Shown here: one piece after another, positions 22,679 through 22,821 of the stretch | Position numbering within the stretch: the first letter of the stretch is position 1 | How the letters are laid out: each line of letters begins with the position of its first letter | DNA from: a virus | Virus record (IMG/VR): IMGVR_UViG_3300037491_000006 | Span: 1 to 22,821 of that record | DNA: 22,821 nucleotides | Strand: one strand, 5' to 3' | Notes under the pieces: model-generated | Told to the model about the DNA's origin: nothing | What the model saw: only the letters and a program-made list of their open reading frames with translations | The model's database searches: none | Made by a program: the position numbers and the translations under genes

Positions 22679-22821
22679 ATGGATCGTGTCAGTCTCCTGT
22701 CCCTGCTCGTCGGCACGGTGCTGCCGCTGCTGGTCGCCCTGGTGACCAAGGCCAGCTGGTCCGAGACCCCCAAGGCGCTGCTGCTCGCGGTGCTCTCCGC
22801 GGCCACCGGCGTCGGCGCCGA
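22679..22821 (+). CDS. Holin-like membrane protein (3' partial)
   Basis: GGAG (22668-22671) lies seven bases before the ATG, and the frame runs off the right edge after 47 codons. The visible part has a hydrophobic helix (VSLLSLLVGTVLPLLVALV), a short polar link (TKASWSETPKA) and the start of a second hydrophobic helix (LLLAVLSAATGVGA). The DRVSLLSLLVGTVLPLLVALVT type of start is common in actinophage holins, which open the membrane at lysis. Position after the tail genes fits a lysis cassette. Another small membrane protein cannot be excluded. Confidence 0.65.
   Translation, partial: MDRVSLLSLLVGTVLPLLVALVTKASWSETPKALLLAVLSAATGVGA

Noticed and set aside
1-22821. CRISPR arrays, tRNA genes, insertion sequences and attachment sites
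   Set aside because: No spaced direct repeats, cloverleaf-like segments, transposase frames or integrase-linked repeats were found by eye.

Overview
The window is a gene-dense, high-GC segment with every convincing gene on the + strand. It is the virion structural module of a tailed phage (or prophage) with a contractile tail. GC-rich third positions, GTG/TTG starts and protein families familiar from actinobacterial phages point to an actinobacterial host, perhaps Streptomyces-like; this is inferred from composition and families, not proven. The gene order is: scaffold-like protein (5' end outside the window), major capsid protein, small head/unknown proteins, neck proteins, tail terminator candidate, sheath, tube, tail-assembly chaperone candidate, tape measure, hub/LysM/spike proteins, gp25-like and gpJ-like wedge proteins, a gpI-like protein, fibre/receptor-binding proteins and the start of a holin-like gene.

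The most notable feature is at the left end. The major capsid gene (N4-gp56-like family) is split into three exons (459-558, 847-1463, 1775-2047) by two intervening sequences of 288 and 311 nt. Both have group I intron anatomy. The upstream exon ends in U and the intron ends in G. A four-pair P1 carries a U.G wobble at the splice site. A P2 hairpin has a GNRA loop, P3 and P7 pair around a P8 hairpin, an AAGAUA segment precedes P7 3', and P9 and P9.1 follow. Splicing at these sites gives a 329-residue protein that reads continuously through conserved capsid motifs. The introns share an identical nine-base P9.1 loop and the same P1-P2 layout, so they look like relatives. Each carries an in-frame stop in the 5' arm of P2, and neither encodes a homing endonuclease.

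The middle (2.1-9.1 kb) holds head-associated proteins, neck/connector candidates, sheath, tube and a T4 gp26-like protein followed by a 46-codon frame that may be reached by frameshifting. The right half (9.1-22.6 kb) holds a 1182-residue tape measure with NlpC/P60 and lytic transglycosylase domains. Baseplate genes follow, several in stop/start overlap, then a series of adhesion-type proteins carrying candidate carbohydrate-binding modules. Most genes abut or overlap by 1-8 bases, so the window probably belongs to one late transcription unit; no convincing promoter or intrinsic terminator was found.
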